The translations under genes and the position numbers were made by a program. From GCA-002726655 sp046582185 (GTDB lineage: Bacteria; Pseudomonadota; Gammaproteobacteria; Pseudomonadales; Azotimanducaceae): DNA of 64,000 nucleotides. The stretch spans positions 1 through 64,000 of the forward strand of contig JAYGEX010000007.1 in the NCBI GenBank assembly GCA_046582185.1. Reading direction: 5' to 3'. The notes under the pieces are model-generated. The model ran no database searches. It saw only the letters and a program-made list of their open reading frames with translations, and was not told the origin of the DNA. Positions 15,478 to 25,028 of this stretch are shown here, in pieces. Each line of letters opens with the position of its first letter. Positions within the stretch are counted from its first letter, which is position 1.

Positions 15478-17505
15478 TCAAAGCGAGTGTCTAATGCCCA
15501 GGTAGAATGAAGTGGGTTCGCCGACAAAATACCTTTCATTGCCAAAGCCGAAGTCTGCGCGTTCCGCATAGTCGGCATCAGTCAAATTCATAATGCGCAG
15601 GAAGCCGGTCCAGGAATTACCAAAATCCATTGAGACTCGTAGATTTAGCAGATCATGCCCTTCGTACTCCGCAGTATTATCTGGGTTGGTGTAGTACTCC
15701 CCGAGATGTATCCACTCGAGTTCTGTGCGCAGGTCTGACCTTACCTGCCAGGCGATATTAAATGACCCCATCGTTCTTGGCGCCGTGTCGATGTCATTTC
15801 CGGAGATGGCAACTCGCGACAGTTCAGGATTATTTTCATATTGATGTCTTGCATAACTCAGGAATATATTACTGGAAAGTGAATCAGTCATTGCCCAGTT
15901 AAGCGTTAGCTCCAGTCCCCGGTGTGATGTTTGCGCGTTATCCACATTGTTGCGACTGGTATCCCTGAAAATGAAGTTGTCTTTCTTCATTGTGTAGGCA
16001 GATACATCATAGCTGAGCATATCTGTCCCGCCCCTGAGGCCGATTTCAATGCTGTCGATTTCCTCGGAGTCGATGCTGCTTACCGACTGGCTAGCCTGAA
16101 GCCGGTAAAGTTCTGTTGCCTGGGGAGCCCGAAAACCTCTTGAGACCTGGGCGTACAATTGACTGCTGGTACCAAAATGATGCACAAGCCCCAGCTTTGG
16201 TGAGAAGTTAACAAATGTATCATCACGATCCGAAGGGCGAGAGAAGCGACAGCCACCGAAGCCGCAGGTGGTACCGTCATCTTTGGTACGTCCACTTAGC
16301 ATTTTGTTGTTGTAATCGTATGCAAGCCATTCGTATCTGGCGCCGACAATAAATTCTGTGTTTGCTCCAGCAGTGAATGAATATTGGCCAAAAAGCGCCA
16401 GGATGCTGGCGTCCACCTCATAGTCGTAATGATCTCCAGGCGGGATAGTCGCCATTAGAAATGCACTGCCTGGGGTTGGGTTTGGCTGTGTCTCTTTGAG
16501 AAAGCCCTGGGTGAATTCACCATCCATACCAACAACCCATCGCTTGTTTGAGTACAGGCTTGATTGAAAGCCAATGCTGGTATGGCCGTTTTCTTCTTTC
16601 GCCTGACCCGGCAGAAAGTGTTGCAGGAAGGTCATGTCGATATATCGAATATAGGGAGTGATGATAAGTGTCTGGCCACCTTCGAGCTGAGTTTCCAGGC
16701 GTGAATAAAGTCGCGCGGAAAAAGCATCTCTAAATGCTTCCGGGTTTGGGTTGTCGCGCTTGAGTCCTGCATCTTCGTAGGCTTTGTGCCCCTGGACAAA
16801 ACCAGCTGTCTCTTGATTCAAGTTGGTCAAAGAGAAGGTCGTAGTGGCATCGAAATCACCTATGCTACTCAGGAATTTAGTGGTGAGCTTCTGTTGATCG
16901 TAACCTGCGTTATCTTTGTAGCCATCGACGGTAGTACCGCTGAAATCAGCCCGCCAGTTGCGACCCACATGATTCATCTTTAAACGATAGTATTCGTAAG
17001 ATCCGCCTTCCATCTGAACTTCGCTGCCGGGGCTTGAGATGCCGGGCGTAATGACATTTACCTGTCCATGCAGGGCATTGGAACCATGTAGTGCCGATCC
17101 CGGACCTTTAATGACTTCGATTCGCTGGGCGATTTCGCTATGGGATTCGAATAGCTCGTTTACGTTACAAAAACCCGTTGCTCGAAGTGATATTCCATCC
17201 TGAGTCATCAGAAATGCACCACATCCGCCAGCTCCAGTCAGTACCGGTGAGCGAATCGAGGAGAGACTTTCCTGGCCATTTCCGCGGCTGATCCAGGTAC
17301 CGGATATTCGCTGCATCACTTCATTGATATGTGTATGGGAGACTGATTCGAGAACTTTTGCATCGATGGATGAAATATTCGTCGACAGTGTGCCTACTTC
17401 CTGGTCGTGCCTTGTGGCAGTGACGACAATTTCTTCTAAGGGACTTGCAAGTACATTAACTTGAACCAGTGCCAGGATAAGTGTGTTTAGTAAGAAGGTG
17501 CGCAT
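15478..17505 (-). CDS. TonB-dependent outer-membrane receptor
   Basis: A protein of 675 residues with signal peptide (cut near VLAS), a TonB-box-like EEIVVTATR, a plug domain (about 40-160, with VIKGPGSALHGSNALHG) and a 22-strand barrel closing at the C-terminus with a terminal-strand LGIRHSL. Such receptors import scarce ligands using energy from TonB. A Cys pair in the plug (GGCGAF and GFCNV) may form a disulfide. The ligand is not evident: no binding-protein or ABC genes adjoin it. It diverges from queF over a 310-bp gap with repeated motifs. Confidence 0.9.
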   Translation of the reverse strand: MRTFLLNTLILALVQVNVLASPLEEIVVTATRHDQEVGTLSTNISSIDAKVLESVSHTHINEVMQRISGTWISRGNGQESLSSIRSPVLTGAGGCGAFLMTQDGISLRATGFCNVNELFESHSEIAQRIEVIKGPGSALHGSNALHGQVNVITPGISSPGSEVQMEGGSYEYYRLKMNHVGRNWRADFSGTTVDGYKDNAGYDQQKLTTKFLSSIGDFDATTTFSLTNLNQETAGFVQGHKAYEDAGLKRDNPNPEAFRDAFSARLYSRLETQLEGGQTLIITPYIRYIDMTFLQHFLPGQAKEENGHTSIGFQSSLYSNKRWVVGMDGEFTQGFLKETQPNPTPGSAFLMATIPPGDHYDYEVDASILALFGQYSFTAGANTEFIVGARYEWLAYDYNNKMLSGRTKDDGTTCGFGGCRFSRPSDRDDTFVNFSPKLGLVHHFGTSSQLYAQVSRGFRAPQATELYRLQASQSVSSIDSEEIDSIEIGLRGGTDMLSYDVSAYTMKKDNFIFRDTSRNNVDNAQTSHRGLELTLNWAMTDSLSSNIFLSYARHQYENNPELSRVAISGNDIDTAPRTMGSFNIAWQVRSDLRTELEWIHLGEYYTNPDNTAEYEGHDLLNLRVSMDFGNSWTGFLRIMNLTDADYAERADFGFGNERYFVGEPTSFYLGIRHSL

Positions 17506-17536
17506 ATAAATTCTGCTTCAGGAGTTGTAGATATTT

Positions 17537-17584
17537 TTGGTTCGTTTGCCAGGTTCGTAAGCTTACTTTTTGTGCCTGGTTCGT
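17537..17584. repeat. Repeated GGTTCGT motifs in the TonB-receptor leader
   Basis: GGTTCGT occurs at 17539, 17552 and 17578. Two copies belong to 11-bp repeats GCC(A/T)GGTTCGT (17548-17558 and 17574-17584) flanking the 10-bp palindrome GTAAGCTTAC (17557-17566). The CCAGG and CCTGG parts could pair in RNA. The block lies 32-80 bp before the receptor start, suggesting control of that gene. The rest of the 310-bp gap up to queF shows nothing I recognise; no cobalamin-riboswitch box was seen. Confidence 0.4.
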
Positions 17585-17815
17585 TCATTGATCAGGCTTG
17601 GAGTCCAAGGTAGAGATACAGGCGTTTGAGGTAGCAAAAGGAAGCCGCGACTTTATATAAGTTTCCGTAGCAATACAAATATAACCCTGCGGCTGGTGGG
17701 AGTAATCGACCGGTCATACCTTGCCAGGCGCCGAATATCATCAAATATTGACAAATGCTCCTGATTAAAGTGAACTGACGGGTTTGAATGGCGCGTGAAC
17801 TGGAGTTTTAGGCCG

Positions 17816-18634
17816 ATGGCAGATGAAACGGTAACAAGAAGTGAGCCGGGATACGTGACAACGTATACCCCGTCCTTGCTGCAGTCCATAAGCCGACAAG
17901 ATCAGCGGCAATCTTTAGGCATTACGCCCGATGATCTACCCTTTAGAGGCATCGATACCTGGAATGCTTATGAATTCACATGGCTGGGGTTAAAGGGCAA
18001 ACCCGAAGTTGCGGTTGCCCAGTTCCAGATTCCATGCAAATCGCCCGACCTTATTGAGTCCAAATCCTTGAAGCTGTATCTCGGCTCATATAGTGGTACT
18101 AAATTTAACAACAAAAACGAAGTCATCTCGACCCTTGAGTCTGACCTGACCCTCGCGGCTCGTGCACCTGTCAGCGTCACATTGATGAATCCGGAACAGA
18201 TTCGGAATGAAGGTATAGGTATGCTCCCTGGTACAAGCCTTGATAATCTCGATGTGGAAATTTCTGAATATTACTGGAATCCGGATTTCCTGGAGGTTGA
18301 GAGCGATACCATCGTCCGCGAATCACTTTATACGCATCTGTTTAAGGCACTATGCCCGATGACAGGTCAGCCGGATATTGCCAGCGTGCACATTCAATAC
18401 AATGGCAATCCCATTAGCCATGAAGGCTTATTGAAATATCTTGTTTCCTATCGAGAACACGCAGAATTTGGCGAACAGGTCACAGAGCGTATTTTTATCG
18501 ATATCATGAATCGCTGCTCCCCCGATAGATTGGGAGTTAGCACAAGGTTCAGCAGGCGCGGTGGAATTGATATCAACTCCCACAGGATGCACCAGGAATC
18601 ATTGCCAACAGACACTCGTCTCTGGCGACAATAG
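17816..18634 (+). CDS. queF: NADPH-dependent 7-cyano-7-deazaguanine (preQ0) reductase
   Basis: The enzyme reduces the nitrile of preQ0 to the amine preQ1 in queuosine synthesis for tRNA. At 272 residues it is the long, two-domain (YqcD/E. coli) form. The active-site Cys is in IPCKSPD and the QueF signature ESKSLKLY follows; the C-terminal half has CPMTGQPD and RRGGIDIN. The ATG at 17816 is chosen over an in-frame GTG at 17795 for GGAG upstream and the usual N-terminus. Another queuosine-related gene, yhhQ, is at 51336. Confidence 0.93.
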   Translation: MADETVTRSEPGYVTTYTPSLLQSISRQDQRQSLGITPDDLPFRGIDTWNAYEFTWLGLKGKPEVAVAQFQIPCKSPDLIESKSLKLYLGSYSGTKFNNKNEVISTLESDLTLAARAPVSVTLMNPEQIRNEGIGMLPGTSLDNLDVEISEYYWNPDFLEVESDTIVRESLYTHLFKALCPMTGQPDIASVHIQYNGNPISHEGLLKYLVSYREHAEFGEQVTERIFIDIMNRCSPDRLGVSTRFSRRGGIDINSHRMHQESLPTDTRLWRQ

Positions 18635-18650
18635 ATCTGACGCAAATCGT

Positions 18651-19373
18651 TTAGTCGCCCCTGCGCGGCCGCAAATTTGATCTGAGCCACCCCCAGATTG
18701 TATTGTGGTGCAGGATATATCTCTCCAACTTATCCATCTCGTCGTTGAGCCGTACGGTATCCCTGAAGATTGACTCACGGGTGATCAGTTCCTTCTCAGG
18801 GTCCAGTGCTTTTACGACCCTCGCAGGGTTACCGGCGGCGATAGTGTTTTCCGGAATGTCGCTGGCAACTACCGATCCAGCACCGATTACACTGTTCTTT
18901 CCGATCGTTACACCCTTGCAGACAATAGCGCCATCTCCGATCCATACATTATCCATCAGGGTCACTATTTTGGTTACGCCTACCGGCTTGGTTCTATCGT
19001 AGATGTCATGCCAATCGGCATCGGTGACATAACTACCTGCCGCGAACATACAGTTGTCTCCAATGTTAACCTCGGACGCGGAATCAATTCTTACGCCCGG
19101 ACATAGCAGCACATTGTCGCCGATGTTGATATGCCCCTGATCCTCGCCAAAGGTCCAGGTGGAAAGTGAAACCAGTCGATCAGGCGTTGTCACGACATGT
19201 ACGTTTTTGCCGATTCGAATATGTTTCCCGTGGGCTCTCACATTCCAGGGTTTCATCATGTGGTGGCCTGGGCCCAGGCTCTCCAATTGAGGCGCTATAA
19301 AATGCTCGGTATACCATCGCTCAAGGTGATGCAGAAAACGTTTGAGATAGTAAGGTCGATGATCCTGAATCAT
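18651..19373 (-). CDS. Left-handed beta-helix (hexapeptide) acyltransferase
   Basis: A protein of 240 residues with hexapeptide repeats from about 50 to 190 (I-G-x-N-V, VNIGDN, VWIGDGAIVCKGVTIGKNSVIGAGSVV), ending with the usual GNPARVVK. It belongs to the trimeric acetyltransferases of the colanic-acid/maltose O-acetyltransferase kind, which transfer an acetyl group from acetyl-CoA to a sugar. The N-terminal 50 residues are an uncommon helical extension (DHRPYYLKRFLHHLERW). No capsule or LPS genes adjoin it, so the acceptor is unknown. It converges on queF with 16 bp between stops. Confidence 0.85.
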   Translation of the reverse strand: MIQDHRPYYLKRFLHHLERWYTEHFIAPQLESLGPGHHMMKPWNVRAHGKHIRIGKNVHVVTTPDRLVSLSTWTFGEDQGHINIGDNVLLCPGVRIDSASEVNIGDNCMFAAGSYVTDADWHDIYDRTKPVGVTKIVTLMDNVWIGDGAIVCKGVTIGKNSVIGAGSVVASDIPENTIAAGNPARVVKALDPEKELITRESIFRDTVRLNDEMDKLERYILHHNTIWGWLRSNLRPRRGD

Positions 19374-19552
19374 GAGTAGATTTTGTACCGGCTAGCTTTT
19401 GAAAACAGAGTTTAACAAGACCGGATGCATGACGGCCAACAACTGATCGTTGACTATGTCACTTAAGCGTAGATTAAAGTATGGTAGCGTCTCTTTTGTG
19501 CGCCGAAGGTTTGCACTAAAACGGATATCACGGAAAGACAGCAGGTAAAAAC

Positions 19553-20113
19553 TTGGACGCTCTTGAGCTCTTACATACTCGTGTATCATCATCCAGATTG
19601 AGTGGGAATGTATCGCCAGAAAAGCTTGAGGCGATTGTGCAGGCTGCGTTAAGAGCACCTGATCATGCCCAGCTAAGACCCTGGCGCTTTCTCGCAATCA
19701 ATGGTAGGTCACTTGAGCGATTGGGCGCCCTCTTTGCACAGGCGAAACTCACGGAAGACCCCTCTATTAGTTCTACAGATCTTGAAAAATTAAAAAAGAA
19801 GCCTCTGCGAGCGCCAGTCATTATCGTTGCGATAATGAGTTTTAGTGCCCACCCCAAGGTTCCGGAAGTTGAACAGATTTTGTCTATGGGTGCGGCGGTT
19901 CAAAGTATGTTGCTCGCAGCTTTTGCCCAGGGATTAGGGTCGATGTGGCGTACGGGTGGAATGGCGTATAGTAAAATTGTTCAGCAAGGATTGGGCTTAA
20001 ACAATGAGGAAGCAATTGCCGGCTTCCTTTATCTTGGAGAGGTTGAGGGTAAGCTAAGGACAGTGAGGCCCCTTGAATCCGCTAACTTTATGAAAGAATG
20101 GACAGATCGTTAA
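19553..20113 (+). CDS. Nitroreductase family protein (YdjA-like)
   Basis: An FMN-dependent oxidoreductase of 186 residues. The N-terminus MDALELLHTRVSSSRL and the APDHAQLRPWRF segment match YdjA-type minimal nitroreductases, which bind FMN in a dimer and use NAD(P)H. The TTG at 19553 is taken as start because it begins exactly at the conserved MDALELL, with AGGT nearby. The physiological substrate is unknown. The BRCT protein gene follows 21 bp later, probably in the same transcript. Confidence 0.85.
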   Translation: MDALELLHTRVSSSRLSGNVSPEKLEAIVQAALRAPDHAQLRPWRFLAINGRSLERLGALFAQAKLTEDPSISSTDLEKLKKKPLRAPVIIVAIMSFSAHPKVPEVEQILSMGAAVQSMLLAAFAQGLGSMWRTGGMAYSKIVQQGLGLNNEEAIAGFLYLGEVEGKLRTVRPLESANFMKEWTDR

Positions 20114-20134
20114 TATTATTCGGAGTAATAGGAA

Positions 20135-20749
20135 ATGAGTAAGGCCGCAAGATCCAGAAATGCAGGTCGTGTCCAGGATCGGCTCATCGATGAGTTGATT
20201 GGTATTAGCCGGGGAGTCATTGCGGATGGCGTAGTAGACGAACAGGAGGCAATCTTTATAGGACAGTGGATTGAAAATCATCGGGAGATCGCAGAAAGAT
20301 GGCCTGTGAATGTCTTGTATGTCCGACTGACAGAGATGCTCAAAGACGGGATATTGACCTCGGATGAACAAGCGGAACTGCTTACTACTCTGCGGGATCT
20401 GACCGGCGAGAGTTCGTTGTTCCAGCAAGCAAACAAGTCCACTAATCTACCGGTGGACAAGCCAGCTCCGAAAGTTGAATTCGCCAACAAGTCGTTTTGC
20501 CTGACGGGTAAGTTTGTGTTCGGCTCGAATCTCGAGTGCGAAGAAACCATTCGCGAGCTCGGAGGTAATGTCGTTTCCATGCCCACAAAAGATACTGACT
20601 ATCTAGTCATCGGTGAATTATGTAGCCCGGATTGGGTGCATACGACATTCGGGCGCAGCATTGAAAAGGGTGTGGAGCTTAAAAATCAGGGCCATGCTCT
20701 GGTAATACTTAATGAAGAGCATTGGGTAGATAGTCTGGGTAAATATTAA
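20135..20749 (+). CDS. BRCT-domain protein
   Basis: A protein of 204 residues. The N-terminal half (about 10-85) is helical, TerB-like in layout with acidic GVIADGVVDEQE and DGILTSDEQAELL segments. The C-terminal part (about 112-200) is a BRCT domain: FCLTGKF..., ETIRELGGNV, DYLVIGE, WV...GRSIEKGVEL. Stand-alone proteins of this sort resemble the C-terminus of NAD-dependent DNA ligase and may bind DNA ends or 5' phosphates; the precise role is unknown. The gene follows the nitroreductase with a good start. Confidence 0.85.
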   Translation: MSKAARSRNAGRVQDRLIDELIGISRGVIADGVVDEQEAIFIGQWIENHREIAERWPVNVLYVRLTEMLKDGILTSDEQAELLTTLRDLTGESSLFQQANKSTNLPVDKPAPKVEFANKSFCLTGKFVFGSNLECEETIRELGGNVVSMPTKDTDYLVIGELCSPDWVHTTFGRSIEKGVELKNQGHALVILNEEHWVDSLGKY

Positions 20750-20822
20750 CCATTTAGACGCTTATTCAGACGCATTGCTCTGTTATCTGATGATCTTGTA
20801 AAACACCTATCCGATCCAAAAA

Positions 20823-22313
20823 TCAGCTAGTACTCTTATGCAGCACAACGCCGCGGCGCTCTATACGGGCGCGTATTCGCTGTTGGCGCTCTTCTGTTAA
20901 AGGGTAATTCCATATAAAAGGCAGGGCGATGAATTTCAGCCCGGCGGGAATTATTGAATACAGAACTGCCAGCCACATAAGCGAAGCATCGGAGTTCCCT
21001 GCTGCTGTACCGCCAAGTTCAACATCTGCTGTAGGATCAAAGCCAAAAAAGGCAACCAGGATAAGCGCCAAAGCGCTTCCAGCGGCAGCGGCGCCCTTTT
21101 TAAGTAATCCCCAAACAGAAAAATAGAGGCCGGCTCTTTGCTCGCCCGTTCTGGCGGAATCAATATCCACGGCATCTGCGGCCATGGAGGCGGGTAAGGC
21201 AAGGATTGCACCTACAGATGAACCCTTAAAACACATAATAATCAGGAATAATCCGAACTCGCCGGCGGGGATAAACGGTATCCAGGATGCCCAAAATGCA
21301 AACCAGATAATTGAGATCATAAAGGCTCGATGCTTGCCCAATTTTGAGGCGAGTTTCATCCAGATCGGCAGGCCGGCAATGGAGCTTAGATAGTAGACCA
21401 ACAGATAGATGGGATATAACTCGCCGACCTGAACCACATGCTTAACAAAAAAGTATGACAGAGCGGCCGTCATGGAAGCGCCCAGGGTACTGACGGTGTA
21501 GCAGACCATTAAGCGAATGTAGGGTCCGTTTCTTTTCACTACTCGTAAACTTGCGAAGAAAGTCGCCTTGCGCCGGGGAATCACGATCTGCTCGGGTTCC
21601 GGTACGAAATAAAGTGAAAGGAAGACTGTTACCGGAATTGCGACCATGACGAAATTGGCAATCCAGTAGAGGATGACATCAATGTGTCCTGCACGTGCTT
21701 TCATTATTTGTTGAAATTCTTCGGTAAAATTACCAGCCATTGCGCCAATGCCGGTGCTTTCAGTTGTCGAGAAATAAATTAGCAGGGCTGCGGCGAGTGG
21801 CAGCAGATTAAAGGAAACCGTACCGGCAAAATGAAATTGCTCACGCCTGCCGGTGATATGCGTTCGTTCATCATAAATAGGTGAGAGCTCGGCGCCCCAG
21901 GCGAAATACGGTAAATCAACCAGGGTAAATGCCAGGTACATGAGCACAATCCATGTACCAAAGTACCATAGGGTCGGATTGTCCGGCGGGACGAACAACA
22001 TATACAGTGAAATCATTAACAATGGTGCCCCGGCGAGAATCCAGGGCTTTCTACGGCCGAATCGAGATTGGGTCTTGTCGGACAGTACACCGATTAAAGG
22101 GTCGGTGAAGGCATCCGAGATCCGCGCACCAAAAATAATCGCCGACATCGCATACAGACTGATGCCCAGCTCTGCATAGTACGGTAGAACGTAGACACCT
22201 ACCGGGAGGAGGACCATTGAAACGGGCATATAAAGGGAGGAATAGCACAGAATGCGAAATTCACCGATGTATCCCTTGCCCTCTACATCGTCGGTCAATT
22301 TTGAATCTGTCAT
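20823..22313 (-). CDS. GPH-family sugar:cation symporter (MFS)
   Basis: A transporter of 496 residues with 12 membrane segments. The loop LSDKTQSRFGRRKPWILAG between helices 2 and 3 is typical of the glycoside-pentoside-hexuronide family, which imports sugars and glycosides with Na+ or H+. The location next to the divergently transcribed nucleoside hydrolase and sulfatase suggests uptake of a glycoside or nucleoside. A paralogue lies at 53758. Confidence 0.88.
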   Translation of the reverse strand: MTDSKLTDDVEGKGYIGEFRILCYSSLYMPVSMVLLPVGVYVLPYYAELGISLYAMSAIIFGARISDAFTDPLIGVLSDKTQSRFGRRKPWILAGAPLLMISLYMLFVPPDNPTLWYFGTWIVLMYLAFTLVDLPYFAWGAELSPIYDERTHITGRREQFHFAGTVSFNLLPLAAALLIYFSTTESTGIGAMAGNFTEEFQQIMKARAGHIDVILYWIANFVMVAIPVTVFLSLYFVPEPEQIVIPRRKATFFASLRVVKRNGPYIRLMVCYTVSTLGASMTAALSYFFVKHVVQVGELYPIYLLVYYLSSIAGLPIWMKLASKLGKHRAFMISIIWFAFWASWIPFIPAGEFGLFLIIMCFKGSSVGAILALPASMAADAVDIDSARTGEQRAGLYFSVWGLLKKGAAAAGSALALILVAFFGFDPTADVELGGTAAGNSDASLMWLAVLYSIIPAGLKFIALPFIWNYPLTEERQQRIRARIERRGVVLHKSTS

Positions 22314-22657
22314 GCACCTTCCTCGGAAGTCTACCTGTCAAACCTTACAGGGCTTAGGTGCAAATGAAAACGATTACCGAGAGTGGCCAGTGGCGTGTAA
22401 AAGAACTTTGCTGAAATGAGTGGATCAGGTCGCGGCGATCTGCGGGCAAAGCCTCTATGGTTTTCACGCCAACAATATTGTAGGGTGGCGGCGTGGGCGC
22501 CGGCTTTGAGGTAAGCCTGCGGTTCACTACTTTCGAATACTAGTAAGCTCCAGAATGTGTTTGCTTTTTACGGATGAAATCAGAATACTTCATCAACCCT
22601 ATGGCTGCGAAATTCAGAGGGGTGATCAAGTCCATCATTAGAAAAAGGATACTGTTA
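22314..22657. other. Divergent intergenic region
   Basis: It separates the GPH transporter from the nucleoside hydrolase. A TGAAAACGATTACC element near 22365 vaguely resembles a LacI-type operator but is not palindromic. An in-frame ATG at 22574 would extend the hydrolase by 28 codons. Nothing else is recognised. Confidence 0.4.
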
Positions 22658-23557
22658 GTGCCCATTCCCGTTATTTTAGATACCGACATCGGCTTCGATG
22701 TTGATGATGTTTGGGCTCTGGCACTGATGCTAAAGAGCCCGGAACTGGATGTAAAACTGATCGTTACCGATACCGGTGATACACACTACTCAGCGCGGCT
22801 GGTGGCAAAGTTGTTACAAGTTGCAGGGCGCGAAGACATTCCTGTTGGTATTGGCATTCCATTGGATTTCTCACCTCGAACTCATGAGCTTTGGTTGGGT
22901 GATTTCTCTTTGGATGATTTCAGGGGGCAGGTATTTAGCGACGGCGTTGGTGCGATTTGTGACACCATCATGCAATCTTCAGAGCAAGTGGCAATCATTT
23001 GTATTGGACCGGTGCCGAATATTGCTGCTGCCTTGCTCCGGGAACCCAGGATTACTGAAAATTCCCGATTTATCGGCATGCACGGCAGTATACGCCGTGG
23101 CTATCTGGGCGCCAGTAAACCCATGAAAGAATATAATGTGAAGAAGCATACCGCGTCTTGCCAGAGCGTTTTCTCAACTCCCTGGGATATCAGCATCACG
23201 CCGCTTGATACATGCGGCACAGTGATATTAAAGGATGAAAATTTTGCGCGTTTGAAAGACAGCGATGATGCGCTTACCAAGGCAGTCCTCGAGAACCACT
23301 TCATCTGGTGCGAAGCGGTGAAAGACTGGCCGGTCTTGGCTGACATGGATCCAGCGACTCAATCATCCCTCCTGTACGATACCGTAGCCATTTATATGGC
23401 CTTCTCTGAGGATTTTCTGGAAATGGAAAGCTTGCCAATCGTTGTAACTGATGATGGCAAAACAATGATTGATGAAACCGGCCAGATGGTGCGCTGTGCG
23501 ATGAACTGGAAAGATCAGCAGGCCTTTGAAGAATTCATCTCAGAGCGTCTTTGTTAG
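22658..23557 (+). CDS. Inosine-uridine-type nucleoside hydrolase
   Basis: The enzyme would split the N-glycosidic bond of a nucleoside to free base and ribose. The N-terminal calcium-binding aspartate motif reads ILDTDIGFDVDDVWAL (residues 6-21) and GPVPNIAAAL follows in the middle, both characteristic. At 299 residues it is of normal length. GTG at 22658 is preferred because AAAGGA lies upstream and the protein then starts two residues before the first strand; the ATG at 22574 would add a non-conserved basic extension. The stop overlaps the sulfatase start, so the two are translationally coupled. The true substrate may be a ribosyl glycoside other than a common nucleoside. Confidence 0.88.
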   Translation: MPIPVILDTDIGFDVDDVWALALMLKSPELDVKLIVTDTGDTHYSARLVAKLLQVAGREDIPVGIGIPLDFSPRTHELWLGDFSLDDFRGQVFSDGVGAICDTIMQSSEQVAIICIGPVPNIAAALLREPRITENSRFIGMHGSIRRGYLGASKPMKEYNVKKHTASCQSVFSTPWDISITPLDTCGTVILKDENFARLKDSDDALTKAVLENHFIWCEAVKDWPVLADMDPATQSSLLYDTVAIYMAFSEDFLEMESLPIVVTDDGKTMIDETGQMVRCAMNWKDQQAFEEFISERLC

Positions 23558-25011
23558 TGAATAGTCCCAGCTCATCATCGGGTCCCAACTCTCTATCTCG
23601 TCCCAACGTTGTCGTTCTGTTTCCCGACCAGCTACGGGCGCAATCACTGCCTTTATATGGTGAGCATCAGATAGAGACGCCCAATATCGATAGGCTCGCG
23701 GGTCAGGGCATGACGCTGGATAACGCCATTTCTAATTGCCCGGTCTGCACGCCAGCAAGAGCGATGCTGGTTACTGGGCGATATCCGCAGACCACGGGTC
23801 ATTTGATCAATACCACGAAGACCCGTCATTCAGAGATCTCCATCGCCGATGCCTTCGCAAATCAGGGTTATCAAACCGCGTGGGTCGGAAAATGGCACCT
23901 GCATACCGGCACCTGGCCAGTTATTGATCGTATGCCCATGCATCCTGATTGGATTCCAGAGGGGCGAGACAGATTAGGGTTTAACTATTGGCGAGCGTAC
24001 AACCAGCATATGGTCTATTTTAACGGTTTCGTCAACAAGGACGATTGGAATTACGAGCGCTGGGAGGGTTATGAAACTGATGGCTTGTTGAACTATGCAT
24101 TCGAATTTATGGATGAGGCGATTGCCGATCCACAGGAAAATCCCTTTTTGCTGTTTCTGTCACCTCATCAGCCGCACTTTACGCCGGAACAATTTGCGCC
24201 AGAAAAGTATTACCAAATGCTGCCAGACAAACTTCAACTGCCCGAGAATGTGCCTGATTCCATGCTCGATGTTTCGCTTGAGATGTATCGTCATTATCTG
24301 GCGATGATTCTGGCGATTGATGAAATGCTTGGCAGGCTGATGGACTATCTTGAAGAGAAAGGATTGGCAGACAATACTTTGCTGGTCTTTGCATCGGATC
24401 ATGGAACGCAAGGCGGCTCTCAAGGGGTTAGTCCCTGGTCGAAGAAGAACCCCTATGATGCATCCGTTCGTATTCCCGGCATCTTTTCCTTGCCTGGGAT
24501 TATTGAGGCTGGCTCGCGAACTGATTCAATTGTTAGCATGGTCGATCTCTTTCCAACAATCTGTTCGCTGGCGGGAATACCAGTGCCCCGGTCAGTAGAG
24601 GGCACAGATATGTCCCAGGTGATCCTCGGCGAGAAAATGGAAGACGAACCGGAAAGTGCCTTCTTGATGAACTTTTCGAAGTATTTCGACTGGTTTCAAA
24701 ATGGTGCTGAATGGCGTGGAGTAAGAACAAAAACGCATATGTATGCGGAGCGACTGAACGGAAAGCGTGAGCTCTTTGAGCTTGAAGCGGACCCGTGGCA
24801 AGTCAACAATATTGTTAACATGCCTGACATGAATGAAGTGTTGGCGCAGATGCAATTGTTGTTAAGGAACCATCAGGCTCAGCGACATGATGAGCTTGTA
24901 CCCTGCACTGACTGGAAGAACTGGCTTGATGAGCAGCGCCGCGTGGTGCGCAATGCTCGCGGCGAACTTAGCCATCCGGAGACACTGCCGGACTGGTCAC
25001 TCCTTAGTTGA
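23551..25011 (+). CDS. Type I sulfatase
   Basis: A hydrolase of the alkaline-phosphatase superfamily (486 residues). The metal-binding start NVVVLFPDQLR is followed by CTPAR (C66), the C-x-P-x-R motif whose Cys is turned into formylglycine. Later metal ligands appear in FASDHGTQGG. No signal peptide, so it is cytosolic. Possible starts are TTG 23551 or GTG 23557, overlapping the nucleoside hydrolase. The first 18 residues come from three imperfect 18-bp repeats. The genes around (nucleoside hydrolase, PhyH oxygenase, GPH transporter) suggest a sulfated glycoside or nucleoside as substrate. A formylglycine maturase gene is not in the window. Confidence 0.88.
   Translation: MLVNSPSSSSGPNSLSRPNVVVLFPDQLRAQSLPLYGEHQIETPNIDRLAGQGMTLDNAISNCPVCTPARAMLVTGRYPQTTGHLINTTKTRHSEISIADAFANQGYQTAWVGKWHLHTGTWPVIDRMPMHPDWIPEGRDRLGFNYWRAYNQHMVYFNGFVNKDDWNYERWEGYETDGLLNYAFEFMDEAIADPQENPFLLFLSPHQPHFTPEQFAPEKYYQMLPDKLQLPENVPDSMLDVSLEMYRHYLAMILAIDEMLGRLMDYLEEKGLADNTLLVFASDHGTQGGSQGVSPWSKKNPYDASVRIPGIFSLPGIIEAGSRTDSIVSMVDLFPTICSLAGIPVPRSVEGTDMSQVILGEKMEDEPESAFLMNFSKYFDWFQNGAEWRGVRTKTHMYAERLNGKRELFELEADPWQVNNIVNMPDMNEVLAQMQLLLRNHQAQRHDELVPCTDWKNWLDEQRRVVRNARGELSHPETLPDWSLLS
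23564..23607 (+). repeat. 18-bp repeats in the sulfatase N-terminus
   Basis: GTCCCA(G/A)CTC starts units at 23564 and 23582, with a partial third at 23600. They encode the Ser/Pro/Asn-rich beginning of the sulfatase and lie right at the junction with the nucleoside hydrolase stop. Confidence 0.55.
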
Positions 25012-25028
25012 TATAGTGAGAATAACTG

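Noticed and set aside
17506..17815. Cobalamin or other riboswitch before the TonB receptor
   Set aside because: No B12-box or other known conserved core could be found on the minus strand.
22360..22385. LacI-type operator between transporter and nucleoside hydrolase
   Set aside because: TGAAAACGATTACC matches only one half of the usual inverted repeat.
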